Shown: positions 50,677-58,891 of the stretch, one piece after another
How the letters are laid out: every line of letters begins with the position of its first letter
Position numbering within the stretch: position 1 is the first letter of the stretch
Assembly (NCBI RefSeq): GCF_024584435.1
Contig: NZ_CP102197.1
Span: forward strand, 1,798,001-1,862,000
DNA length: 64,000 bases
Source of the DNA: Schaalia odontolytica
GTDB taxonomy: Bacteria; Actinomycetota; Actinomycetes; Actinomycetales; Actinomycetaceae
Direction: 5' to 3'
Program-made: the position numbers and the translations under genes
The notes under the pieces: model-generated
The model's database searches: none
Told to the model about the DNA's origin: nothing
Seen by the model: only the letters and a program-made list of their open reading frames with translations

Positions 50677-52104
50677 ATGATTACGCGCCCCTATGTCGCA
50701 GGCGTCGATTCGTCGACGCAGTCGTGCAAGGTGGTTGTCTGGGACCCGGCTGAGGGCAGGGTTGTGCGCGAGGGGCGCGCCCCTCACCCGGAGGGTACCG
50801 AGGTGGATCCCGAGGCCTGGTGGCAGGCGTTTCTCGCGGCGGCGGAGGCGGCCGGCGGGTTCGAGGACGTGCGCGCTCTGAGCATCGGCGGCCAGCAGCA
50901 CGGAATGGTCGTCCTGGACGAGCGCGGTCGGGTGATCCGACCGGCATTGCTGTGGAACGACACGCGCAGTGCGTCTGCGGCCCGTGAGCTGATAGCTGAG
51001 CGCGAGGACGGGTGCCGCGACGCCGAGAACGCGGGCGGCGCGTCGGGCGCGGCTTGGTGGGCCAACGCGACGGGATCCGTTCCCGTGGCATCGTTGACGG
51101 TCACGAAGCTGCGTTGGCTGGCAGATAACGAGCCGGAGGCCGCTCGGCGGGTGGCCGCCGTGTGCCTGCCTCACGACTACCTGACATGGAGGATCGCGGG
51201 AGGTTTCGATCGGGTCGGCCTGGAGGGCTTGGCGACCGATCGATCCGACGCCTCGGGCACGGGATACGTTGACCGGTCGGGTCGGACGTACCGGCGCGAC
51301 ATTGTGGCGCAGGCACTACGGTGCGACGCCGCCCGGGCCGAGCGGATCGCTCTCCCGCGGATTGTTGGCCCGCACGAGGCCGTGGGCTGCGGGGACGAGG
51401 CGCGGGGCTGGGGTGAGATCACGCTGGGTCCGGGCGCGGGAGATAACGCGGCGGCTGCACTGGGTGTCGGGTTGAGGCCGGGATCGGCGCTGCTCAGCCT
51501 GGGGACGTCGGGGGTGGTTGCGGCCGTCTCGGAGCGTCCGGTGTCGGACCCGTCGGGTCTTGTGACGGGTTTCTCGGACGCGTCGGGCCGGTGGCTGCCA
51601 CTGGCGTGCACTCTCAACGCATCCCGGATCATCGACGCGATGATGCGGGTGACGGGCCTGGGTTACGAGGAGTTCGACGAGGCGGCCCTGTCGGTCCCGG
51701 ACGCGGGCGGGCTGCGGCTGATCCCATACTTCGAGGGCGAGCGCACGCCGAATCTTCCGGAGGCGACGGCAAGCCTGGAGGGGATGACCCTGTCCAATTG
51801 TGACCGCGCGCACGTTGCCCGCGCAACGATCGAGGGGCTGCTGGCTCTGATGCGCGGGGCGCTGGACGCGGTGCGCGCGCAGGGGGTTGCGGTCGAGCGC
51901 GTGCTTCTGGTCGGCGGGGGCGCCCGGTCGAGCGCGGTGCGCGCCCTGGCCTCGGAGGCGCTGGGGGCCACCGTCGAGGTTCCCCATCCCGGGGAGTACG
52001 TTGCCCTGGGTGCGGCGATGCAGGCTGCCACCGTGGAGGTTTCTCCTCCGGCGTTCCCGCGGGTCGAGGACGGATCCGCGAGGGCGGGTGAGACGAATGT
52101 TTGA
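50677..52104 (+). CDS. xylB: Xylulokinase
   Basis: 475 residues, FGGY kinase family. VAGVDSSTQSCKVVVWD (phosphate-binding start), SIGGQQHGMVVLDERG, LLWNDTRSASAA, SLGTSGVVAAVS and VERVLLVGGGARSSAVRALASEALG (C-terminal ATP motif). Phosphorylates D-xylulose to xylulose-5-phosphate for the pentose phosphate pathway. Ends overlapping the next ATG by eight bases. Confidence 0.93.
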   Translation: MITRPYVAGVDSSTQSCKVVVWDPAEGRVVREGRAPHPEGTEVDPEAWWQAFLAAAEAAGGFEDVRALSIGGQQHGMVVLDERGRVIRPALLWNDTRSASAARELIAEREDGCRDAENAGGASGAAWWANATGSVPVASLTVTKLRWLADNEPEAARRVAAVCLPHDYLTWRIAGGFDRVGLEGLATDRSDASGTGYVDRSGRTYRRDIVAQALRCDAARAERIALPRIVGPHEAVGCGDEARGWGEITLGPGAGDNAAAALGVGLRPGSALLSLGTSGVVAAVSERPVSDPSGLVTGFSDASGRWLPLACTLNASRIIDAMMRVTGLGYEEFDEAALSVPDAGGLRLIPYFEGERTPNLPEATASLEGMTLSNCDRAHVARATIEGLLALMRGALDAVRAQGVAVERVLLVGGGARSSAVRALASEALGATVEVPHPGEYVALGAAMQAATVEVSPPAFPRVEDGSARAGETNV

Positions 52105-53278
52105 CGAGTCGATCGTTCGCTGGGGCACGCACAGCGCGAAGTGGGACCTGCTGGCCGCCGACCTCGGACAAGACGCTGTGTCCCTGTCCGTGGCGGACAT
52201 GGAGTTCGCGACGTGCCCCGCGGTGTCGCGCGCGATCACGCGGGCGTGCGAGCCGGGCATCTTCGGCTACACGGAGGTCTTCGATGACTTCCGCGAGGCC
52301 GTGCGGGGGTGGCAGGCGCGTCGCCACGGGTGGAGTCCCGCGGTAGGCGACGTGCATTTCTTCCCTCGCATCGTCCAGTGCGTGTCGGCCCTGTGTGCGA
52401 TCGTCTTTCCCGGGCAGTTGGGACGCGCGCCCCGGGTTGTCACTCTGGATCCCGCGTATGGACCCATCATCGAGGTCGTCGAGCGCGCCGGCTGCGAGCT
52501 GCGTCGGGTCCCCCTGGACCTGTCGGAGGGGCGCGTCGTCATCCCCGAGCGGCGCTTCGCGGAGGCCATGCGGGACGCGGACCTGCTCCTGTGGTGCAAC
52601 CCGCACAATCCGACGGGCCGGGTGTGGACATCGGAGGAGCTCGACATGGTCTCCGCGCTCGCTCTCACCTATGGCGTGACGGTCCTTTCCGACGATATTC
52701 ACGCCGACTTTCAGCGCCCGGGTCGAAACGGCTACCAGCCGCTGGCCATCCACTCGCAGCAGCTGTGGGAGTCCGGCCGACTCATTCAGTGTTGCTCTCC
52801 GGGCAAGACGTTCAACAGCGCGGGTCTGGAGGCCTCGGCAATCGTCGTTCGCGGGGTACTCGGTGCGCGCCTCGAGGAGGCCAAGCGCCTCATGGGCCTG
52901 CACAACCCGAATTTCTTCGCGATTCCGGCGGCGATCGCAGCATGGAACGAGGGTGATGAGTGGGTGGACCAGCTGCGTGAGCGGATTGACGCGAATCTTC
53001 GCGTCGCGGTTGCTCGTCTGAGGGAGGAGCTTCCGCTGGCTCGGGTCGTTGACCCCGATGGGACGTATCTCGTGTGGGTGGATGCTCGCTCGTATCTGCC
53101 CTCCGCGACGCTTCTGGCCGAGGCGGTGGCCCGCTCGCGGGTTGCCGTATCTGCCGGGGAGGACTTCGGGGAGCAATACGAGGGATTCTTCCGCATCAAC
53201 GTCGCGCTTCCCAAGCGCGATCTCGAGCGCGCACTCGAGCGCCTGTGCGAGGCGATCCTCGCTCTTTCAGTTCACTGA
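52097..53278 (+). CDS. MalY/PatB-like PLP-dependent aminotransferase or C-S lyase
   Basis: 393 residues from ATG 52097, overlapping xylB. Fold-type I PLP enzyme: VSLSVADMEFATCPAV, GIFGYTEVFDDFREAV, CNPHNPTGRVW, LSDDIHADF and SPGKTFNSAGLEAS (Schiff-base Lys). The VADMDF-like start and SDEIHADL-like motif mark the MalY/PatB branch (cystathionine beta-lyase or aminotransferase). Here the motif is SDDIHAD. Why it is translationally coupled to xylulokinase is unclear. Confidence 0.85.
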   Translation: MFDESIVRWGTHSAKWDLLAADLGQDAVSLSVADMEFATCPAVSRAITRACEPGIFGYTEVFDDFREAVRGWQARRHGWSPAVGDVHFFPRIVQCVSALCAIVFPGQLGRAPRVVTLDPAYGPIIEVVERAGCELRRVPLDLSEGRVVIPERRFAEAMRDADLLLWCNPHNPTGRVWTSEELDMVSALALTYGVTVLSDDIHADFQRPGRNGYQPLAIHSQQLWESGRLIQCCSPGKTFNSAGLEASAIVVRGVLGARLEEAKRLMGLHNPNFFAIPAAIAAWNEGDEWVDQLRERIDANLRVAVARLREELPLARVVDPDGTYLVWVDARSYLPSATLLAEAVARSRVAVSAGEDFGEQYEGFFRINVALPKRDLERALERLCEAILALSVH

Positions 53279-53325
53279 ACGGTCGCGCACCGTCGCGGGA
53301 CCGCAACTATTCGAAAGGAACGTAC

Positions 53326-54783
53326 ATGTCAGAGACTCAGTCGGGCAAGCGCGCTCACCGCGCTCCTTCCCTGCTGATCGCGGCCATTCCCGCGGTCACA
53401 CTGATCGCGCTGTTGGGGGGCGGCTACATTGCGGCCAGCCTGCCGGTGGAGCCGCTGCTGATCGCCTCGGCGGTTGTCGCGGGGCTCGTTGCCCTCTACC
53501 TGGGGTACACGTGGGATGAGATCATCGGGGCAATCGCGGAGAAGATCGCGAAGACCATGCCGGCGATCCTGATCCTGATCGTCGTCGGCGCGCTGATCGG
53601 CACGTGGATGGCCGGCGGGACCATTCCTATGCTCATCTACTACGGGCTGAAGATCATTAACCCGCAGTTCCTCGCGCTGATCGCCCTGGTGGTGACCGCC
53701 ATCGTGTCGCTGTGTACGGGCACGTCGTGGGGGTCGGCGGGCACGATCGGCGTGGCGTTCATGGGCGTTGCGGTTGGCGTTGACGCGAACCTGCCGATGG
53801 TGGCGGGAGCCATCGTGGCGGGTGCCTACTTCGGCGATAAGCTCTCTCCCCTGTCGGATACGACGAACATCGCGTCGCTGGCAACGGGCGTCAACCTGTT
53901 CACTCACATTCGGCACCTGATGTGGACGACGGTGCCCGCATTCCTGACGTCGGCCGCCGTGTACCTGATCTTCGGCCTGCAGTCCTCGGGTGGAGCGGTG
54001 CCCGAGAAGGTGGGGACGATCCTCGCGACCCTGGATTCCGCGTTCAACTGGAACCTGCTTCTGCTGGTTCCCGTGGTGGTCGTCCTCGCCGGGTCCGTGA
54101 TGAAGCTGCCGACGGTTCCCGTCATGCTCGTCTCGTGCGCGACGGCTATGTTCAACGCGGTTGTGTTCCAGCACGTCTCTTTCAAGGATTCCGTGGTTGC
54201 CTCGGTGGATGGGTTCAAGATCAAGATGGTCGGCAAGGCGGGCTTCGCGGCCGACTCGGTGATTGAGGACGTGACGCGCCTGCTCGAGCGCGGCGGCATG
54301 AACTCGATGATGAGCGTCCTGCTGATTTGTTTCTGCGCGATCGCCTTCGCGGGCACCGTGTCCGTGTCCGGGTCGCTGGACGTGCTGATTTCGAGCCTGC
54401 TGGCTCCCGTGAAGTCGACCTTCGCGCTGATCGCGTCGACGATCGTGACGGGCCTGGCGGTCATCGGCATCACGTCGAACGGTCAGGTGTCGCTGCTGAT
54501 TCCGGGTGAGATGCTGCGCGGAGAGTACATCAAGCGCGGCCTGCACCCGAAGAATCTGTCTCGGACCATCGAGGATGCGGCGACCGTGTGGGAACCGATC
54601 TTGCCGTGGACGTCGGCGGGCGCCTACATGGCGGGGACGCTCGGCGTTGCGACCCTGTCGTACATGCCGTGGGCGATTTCGAACTGGATTGCGATCCTCT
54701 TTGCCCTCGTGTGGGGCGCGACCGGCATCGGCATCGCGAAGCTGACCCCAGAGGAGCAAGAGGCTCTCGAAGCGGAGGGCTGA
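53326..54783 (+). CDS. NhaC-type Na+/H+ antiporter family protein
   Basis: 485 residues from ATG 53326 with GAAAGGAA upstream. About 12 helices. NhaC-family blocks: TGTSWGSAGTIGVAFMGVA, GAYFGDKLSPLSDTTNIAS, LLICFCAIAFAGTVSVSG and EPILPWTSAGAYMAGTLGV. The GDKLSPLSDTTN motif is the family hallmark. Some members exchange metabolites (malate/lactate). Position after a MalY-like lyase leaves amino-acid-linked transport possible. Confidence 0.87.
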   Translation: MSETQSGKRAHRAPSLLIAAIPAVTLIALLGGGYIAASLPVEPLLIASAVVAGLVALYLGYTWDEIIGAIAEKIAKTMPAILILIVVGALIGTWMAGGTIPMLIYYGLKIINPQFLALIALVVTAIVSLCTGTSWGSAGTIGVAFMGVAVGVDANLPMVAGAIVAGAYFGDKLSPLSDTTNIASLATGVNLFTHIRHLMWTTVPAFLTSAAVYLIFGLQSSGGAVPEKVGTILATLDSAFNWNLLLLVPVVVVLAGSVMKLPTVPVMLVSCATAMFNAVVFQHVSFKDSVVASVDGFKIKMVGKAGFAADSVIEDVTRLLERGGMNSMMSVLLICFCAIAFAGTVSVSGSLDVLISSLLAPVKSTFALIASTIVTGLAVIGITSNGQVSLLIPGEMLRGEYIKRGLHPKNLSRTIEDAATVWEPILPWTSAGAYMAGTLGVATLSYMPWAISNWIAILFALVWGATGIGIAKLTPEEQEALEAEG

Positions 54784-54796
54784 TCGCTCGCGCGCG

Positions 54797-54828
54797 GGGG
54801 TGGGGGTTCCGTCCGGGACCCCCACCCC
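54797..54828 (+). terminator. Intrinsic terminator of the xyl-nhaC operon
   Basis: GGGGTGGGGGT (54797-54807) pairs with ACCCCCACCCC (54818-54828) around a ten-base loop, followed by TTTGT. It lies 14 bases after the antiporter stop. Confidence 0.88.
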
Positions 54829-54963
54829 TTTGTCGTAGCCCCGGCCTCGGCGCGGAGGCCGCCACGACGCGAGGTGGCGCGCCCGGCCGGTCCCCCGCTC
54901 GCCCGTCAGTACGCGAGCCCCTTCGGCTGCTCGGCGGGCGGCGGGCACCGACTCGCAGACGGC

Positions 54964-54995
54964 GGCTGGGGGCGAGCTCTCGGTCGCCCCCAGCC
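54964..54995 (-). terminator. Terminator of the sugar ABC-dha operon
   Basis: GGCTGGGGGCGA (54964-54975) and TCGCCCCCAGCC (54984-54995) form a 12-bp perfect stem with an eight-base loop, 27 bases past the dhaL stop on the minus strand. Confidence 0.8.
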
Positions 54996-55021
54996 TCGGG
55001 TGTGGTCGCGACGGCGCGGCC

Positions 55022-55720
55022 TCAGAGGTTGCCCACGACGGCCGCGCGAGGCCCCCTCTCTCCGGTGGCGGCATCTCGCCAGGCCTCAAGCGCACGTAGG
55101 AAGGCTGTCGCGCCGGGATCTTGCAGGCCGATCGACCGGTCCTGCAGCCACGAGGCTCGTCCGCGCTGGGACTGCAGGTCTCGGGTGGCCACGACGGCTG
55201 CGGCCGAGGACGAGATCGCGCTTTCGAGGGCTCCCAGGGCGAGGTCGCTATCCGTGGCCACCTGCGGATTCGCCGCGAGACTGTCGGCCAGCGAATCGAC
55301 GGCGGGCACCATCGCGTCGAGGATCGTCTTGTCTCCCACCTGACTCTTGCCACGGTGCGAGATCGAGTTCGCGGCCGCGCGGATAAATGCCTCCGCTTCC
55401 GCCGCGGTCACGTCCTCGCATCCGACCCAGACCTTCGAACCGGCAAGCAGTCCTCCGGCCACGAGCGCCGCCATCGTCGACGGATTCGCGTTCGCGAATG
55501 CTCTCGCGCAGGCTCGCGCCACGTCGGAGGGGACCGGCTCGGGCTCGGTGGGCATGGCGTCGAGGGCCTCGATCACCGCACGCGCACCCGCGGAGATCGT
55601 GATACCCAGGTCGCCGTCGCCGAGAACCTGGTCGAGGTCGCGCAGTTCGTCCGAGGACTCGATCAGCAGCGACATCGAGGCCTGGATCTGGCGTATGAGT
55701 TCACGCGATCGCATGCTCAC
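55022..55720 (-). CDS. dhaL: Dihydroxyacetone kinase subunit DhaL-like
   Basis: 232 residues; GTG 55720 overlaps the dhaK stop (GTGA), ATG 55714 is the alternative. The Mg-ADP loop shows LDQVLGDGDLGITISAGARAV, then ANANPSTMAALVAGGLLAG and GDKTILDAMVPAVDSL, and the C-terminal RASWLQDRSIGLQDPGATAF. This is the nucleotide-binding subunit that phosphorylates the DhaK-bound substrate. No DhaM phospho-donor gene is nearby, so ATP may be the donor. Confidence 0.88.
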   Translation of the reverse strand: MSMRSRELIRQIQASMSLLIESSDELRDLDQVLGDGDLGITISAGARAVIEALDAMPTEPEPVPSDVARACARAFANANPSTMAALVAGGLLAGSKVWVGCEDVTAAEAEAFIRAAANSISHRGKSQVGDKTILDAMVPAVDSLADSLAANPQVATDSDLALGALESAISSSAAAVVATRDLQSQRGRASWLQDRSIGLQDPGATAFLRALEAWRDAATGERGPRAAVVGNL

Positions 55721-56718
55721 GCCTCCCTGAAGAACGGGGACTGGGCGGGAGCGTCGAGGAGCTCGAGGAGAGCGTCGTCAACCTTGAGGAGGGAGATGGA
55801 AGCTCCGGCCATCTCCAGGGAGGTCGCGTACTCGCCGACGTAGCGTCGCTCGATGACGACCCCCAGGTCGGTGAGACGGCGATGCGTGCGCCTGTACAGC
55901 AGGTACAGTTCCTCCAGCGGCGTGGCTCCCAGGCCGTTGACAAGGACGGCGACGCGGTCTCCCTCGTGCAGACTCAGGTCCGGGATGACGGAGTCGAGGA
56001 TCCGATCCGCGATCTCGTCGGCGGTTCCCAGGGGTCCGCGGTGAATGCCGGGTTCGCCGTGGATGCCGATGCCGATTTCCATCTCCCCGTCGGGCAGCTC
56101 GAAGGAAGGGGAACCGGTTGTTGGGAGAATCGTCGGGGACAGGCCAACGCCCATCGTGGCAGTGTTGTCGACGACTTTCTGGGCAACGGCGGCAACCTCG
56201 TCGAGCGAATCCCCCCGCTCGGCGGCCGCGCCCGCGGCCTTGTAGGCGAAGAAGATGCCCGCGACACCTCGACGATCCCGAGCGCGTTCCTTGGGTTGAG
56301 AGGCCACGTCGTCGCAGCCGAGCACGGTGCGCGTCTCGATTCCGTCAAGTTCGAGCAGGTCGACGGCCAGGTCGAAGTTGAAGACGTCGCCGCCGTAGTT
56401 TCCGTAGAGGAAGAGCACGCCCGCGCCGCCATCGACCGCCTTGGCTGCATCCGCGCACTGCTGGACCGACGGGGAGGAGAAGACGTTGCCGATGGCGACG
56501 CCCGAGCACAGGCCTCGTCCGACGTAGCCTTTGAAGAGGGGGAGGTGACCCGAGCCGCCCCCGGTCACGATTCCCACCCTGCCCGCGGCCGGGCTGTCGG
56601 CGCGGACGAGAACGCGGCGGTCGTCGCCGGGTGTCTTGACCTGATCGGGGTGAGCCAGGAGAATGCCCTCGACCATCTCATCGACGAACTGGTCGGGGTT
56701 GTTAATGATCTTCTTCAT
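55717..56718 (-). CDS. dhaK: Dihydroxyacetone kinase subunit DhaK-like
   Basis: 333 residues from ATG 56718 (AAAGGA eight bases upstream). MKKIINNPDQFVDEMVEGILLAHPD, VGIVTGGGSGHLPLFKGYVG, LFLYGNYGGDVFNFDLA, MEIGIGIHGEPGI (His that covalently holds the substrate carbonyl) and LVNGLGATPLEELYLLYR. Binds dihydroxyacetone or related short ketoses. Encoded with a sugar ABC importer, so the substrate may be a tetrose/triose derivative rather than free dihydroxyacetone. Confidence 0.9.
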   Translation of the reverse strand: MKKIINNPDQFVDEMVEGILLAHPDQVKTPGDDRRVLVRADSPAAGRVGIVTGGGSGHLPLFKGYVGRGLCSGVAIGNVFSSPSVQQCADAAKAVDGGAGVLFLYGNYGGDVFNFDLAVDLLELDGIETRTVLGCDDVASQPKERARDRRGVAGIFFAYKAAGAAAERGDSLDEVAAVAQKVVDNTATMGVGLSPTILPTTGSPSFELPDGEMEIGIGIHGEPGIHRGPLGTADEIADRILDSVIPDLSLHEGDRVAVLVNGLGATPLEELYLLYRRTHRRLTDLGVVIERRYVGEYATSLEMAGASISLLKVDDALLELLDAPAQSPFFREA

Positions 56719-56720
56719 GA

Positions 56721-57824
56721 TCATTTCCTTTCTGTTGAACCGCTGTCGTGAGCGGCTACCGAATCTGTGCGCCTGACGGCAATGGAGAGGTGCGATCGAA
56801 CGTCTTTCCAGTCGATGCAGTCGAGGACGAGTACACCGATGAGGATCACTCCCTGTGCGATGGAGTATTGGAAGGCGGACAGCCTCATCGAGGTGAATCC
56901 GCTCTGGACGACCTGGAGGGTCAGGGCGGCCAGGAATACGCCCCCGACGGTGGCGAAGCCTCCGTTCGGGTTCGTCCCCCCGAGGACGGCGATGACGATG
57001 ACGAGCAGGACGTAGGAGGCGCCGTAGTCGGCCGAGGCCGTGGGGTTTCGGGCGATGAACACGATTCCCGTCAGCGATCCGAGGAGGCCCGTGAGCAGGT
57101 AGGAGCTCATCAGGATGCGCGTCGAGCGGATGCCCGAGAACTTCGCAGCCGTCCCGTTGGAGCCCTCGAGGGAGAGGGACAGGCCCAGCGGGGAGCGATT
57201 CAGGATGAAACCGACGAGCAGGGCGACGAGGCCGAAGACGATGAAGAGGAGGGGGACGCCCGCGACGGCCGTCTTCCCGAAGGCGGTGAGGGCTTCGGGG
57301 GATCCGTAGAGGGTCTTTCCTCCGGTCCACACGACGGCTAATCCGTTGAAGATCTGCATGGTGCCCAGCGTGGCCAGGATCGGGGTGACGCCCACGTAGG
57401 CGATGAGAACGCCGTTGACGAGGCCGCAGGCGAGGCCCACGACCAGGCCGATGAGGATGATGACCGGGCTCCACTGTTCGGCTCCCGCGCCGCCCAGGAC
57501 CGAGGAGGTGTAGAGCGTGGAGACGGTGATCGCGCACAGGTTGGCGATGGCGACCAGCGACAGGTCGATGCCGCCGGTGACCATGGAGATCATCATGGCG
57601 ATGGAGAGGATCCCGATCTCCGCGACCCCGAGGAGCATGTTTTGCAGGTTCAGTCCCGTGAGGAAGACGCTCGGGGACAGGACCGAGAACGCTGCGATGG
57701 CGACGAGGAGGATGAGGACCATTCGGCCGATGGACCTGTCGCGTCTGAGCCGAGACAGCAGGGAGGCGCTCAAGAGGTCGATGCGGGAGTTGGTTTCACG
57801 AAGTGTCGTATTCATGGCGCTCAT
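56721..57824 (-). CDS. Sugar ABC transporter permease 2 (BPD_transp_2)
   Basis: 367 residues; ATG 57824 overlaps the upstream permease stop (ATGA), ATG 57815 is possible. About ten hydrophobic segments; MVLILLVAIAAFSVLSPSVFLTGLNLQNML, MISMVTGGIDLSLVAIANL, GVTPILATLGTMQIFNGLAVVWTGG, YVLLVIVIAVLGGTNPNGGFATVGGVFLAALTLQV are the RbsC/LsrC-type permease pattern with GGIDLS and GGTNPNGG signatures. Forms the channel with permease 1. Ends directly before dhaK. Confidence 0.9.
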   Translation of the reverse strand: MSAMNTTLRETNSRIDLLSASLLSRLRRDRSIGRMVLILLVAIAAFSVLSPSVFLTGLNLQNMLLGVAEIGILSIAMMISMVTGGIDLSLVAIANLCAITVSTLYTSSVLGGAGAEQWSPVIILIGLVVGLACGLVNGVLIAYVGVTPILATLGTMQIFNGLAVVWTGGKTLYGSPEALTAFGKTAVAGVPLLFIVFGLVALLVGFILNRSPLGLSLSLEGSNGTAAKFSGIRSTRILMSSYLLTGLLGSLTGIVFIARNPTASADYGASYVLLVIVIAVLGGTNPNGGFATVGGVFLAALTLQVVQSGFTSMRLSAFQYSIAQGVILIGVLVLDCIDWKDVRSHLSIAVRRTDSVAAHDSGSTERK

Positions 57825-58891
57825 CCTTCGACGGCCTGGGGGGCGGCGTTGCTGTGGTCGACCTGCGCGTTCTTGCTGCGCAGGAGCCTCGTTCCTCGTT
57901 TGGCGGCCAGGGCCTGAATGCCGACGCCGGCGACGAGGAGCAGGCCGACTGCGGCGCGTTGCCATGCGCTCGGAACTCCGATGAGGATCAGCGAGTTGTT
58001 GATCAGCTGCACGAGGAGGACCCCGAGGATCGTTCCCCGGACGGAGCCTCGTCCCCCGAAGATTGACGCGCCCCCGAGGACGACGGCGGCGATGATGTCG
58101 AGTTCGTGCCCGACCAGCTCCTGGGGGTTGGCCGAGCGCCCCAGGATCATGTAGACCATTCCTGCGGTCGCGGCCAGGGTTCCCGCGATGACGTACACGC
58201 AGATCTGCGTTCTCTTGACGTTGATTCCGGCTCGGTGCGCGGACTCGGTGTCGCCTCCGATCGCGTAGATGGAGCGGCCGAACATCGTCTTGCTGAGGAT
58301 CAGAGCGATGACGATCGCCAGGACGATGGCCGGGATGATCATCGAGTGGAGCAGGGCGACGCCGGTATCGGTGTCGACCGAGACGATGTTGGCGGTCGAG
58401 GCCGAGGCCATTCCCTCTGGCAGCTGTGCGATGTACGTGGAGCCGATGTAGGCCAGGAGGAAGCCCTGGAAGATGCCCTGGGTGCCGAGGGTGACGATGA
58501 GGGTCGGGAGTTTGAACCTCGAGATCAGGTAGCCGTTGAGGAGTCCCAGCACGGCTCCGATGATGAGGGCCATCGCGAAGGATCCGAACAGGCCGATGTT
58601 GATGCCTCGGCTCAGTTGGAACACGATGGTGGCGTAGGAGGCGAAGGAGGCGATCGCCGCGAAGGAGACGTCGATTCCGCCGGAGATGATGACGAGGAGG
58701 ACGCCCAGGGCGTAGATCGTCGGGACGATGGAGGAGCGCAGGAGGGAGAAGAGCGTGGAGACCGTGAAGAAGGCGGGGCTGATCGCGGACATGACGAGCG
58801 CGAGCACCACCAGGACGGTGAGGACGATTCCCTCGCGGTTGGGTCCCCAGATCCAACGCAGCACGTTGCGAGCGACGGTACTCATGTTCAT
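57821..58891 (-). CDS. Sugar ABC transporter permease 1 (BPD_transp_2)
   Basis: 356 residues from ATG 58891, overlapping the ATPase stop (ATGA). Signatures: LLVIISGGIDVSFAAIASFASY, FKLPTLIVTLGTQGIFQGFLLAYIG, GDTESAHRAGINVKRTQICVYVIAGTLAATAGMVYM and IIAAVVLGGASIFGGRGSVRGTILG. RbsC-like inner-membrane subunit of a high-affinity importer. Two different permeases rather than a homodimer are typical of LsrCD/erythritol-type systems. Confidence 0.9.
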   Translation of the reverse strand: MNMSTVARNVLRWIWGPNREGIVLTVLVVLALVMSAISPAFFTVSTLFSLLRSSIVPTIYALGVLLVIISGGIDVSFAAIASFASYATIVFQLSRGINIGLFGSFAMALIIGAVLGLLNGYLISRFKLPTLIVTLGTQGIFQGFLLAYIGSTYIAQLPEGMASASTANIVSVDTDTGVALLHSMIIPAIVLAIVIALILSKTMFGRSIYAIGGDTESAHRAGINVKRTQICVYVIAGTLAATAGMVYMILGRSANPQELVGHELDIIAAVVLGGASIFGGRGSVRGTILGVLLVQLINNSLILIGVPSAWQRAAVGLLLVAGVGIQALAAKRGTRLLRSKNAQVDHSNAAPQAVEG

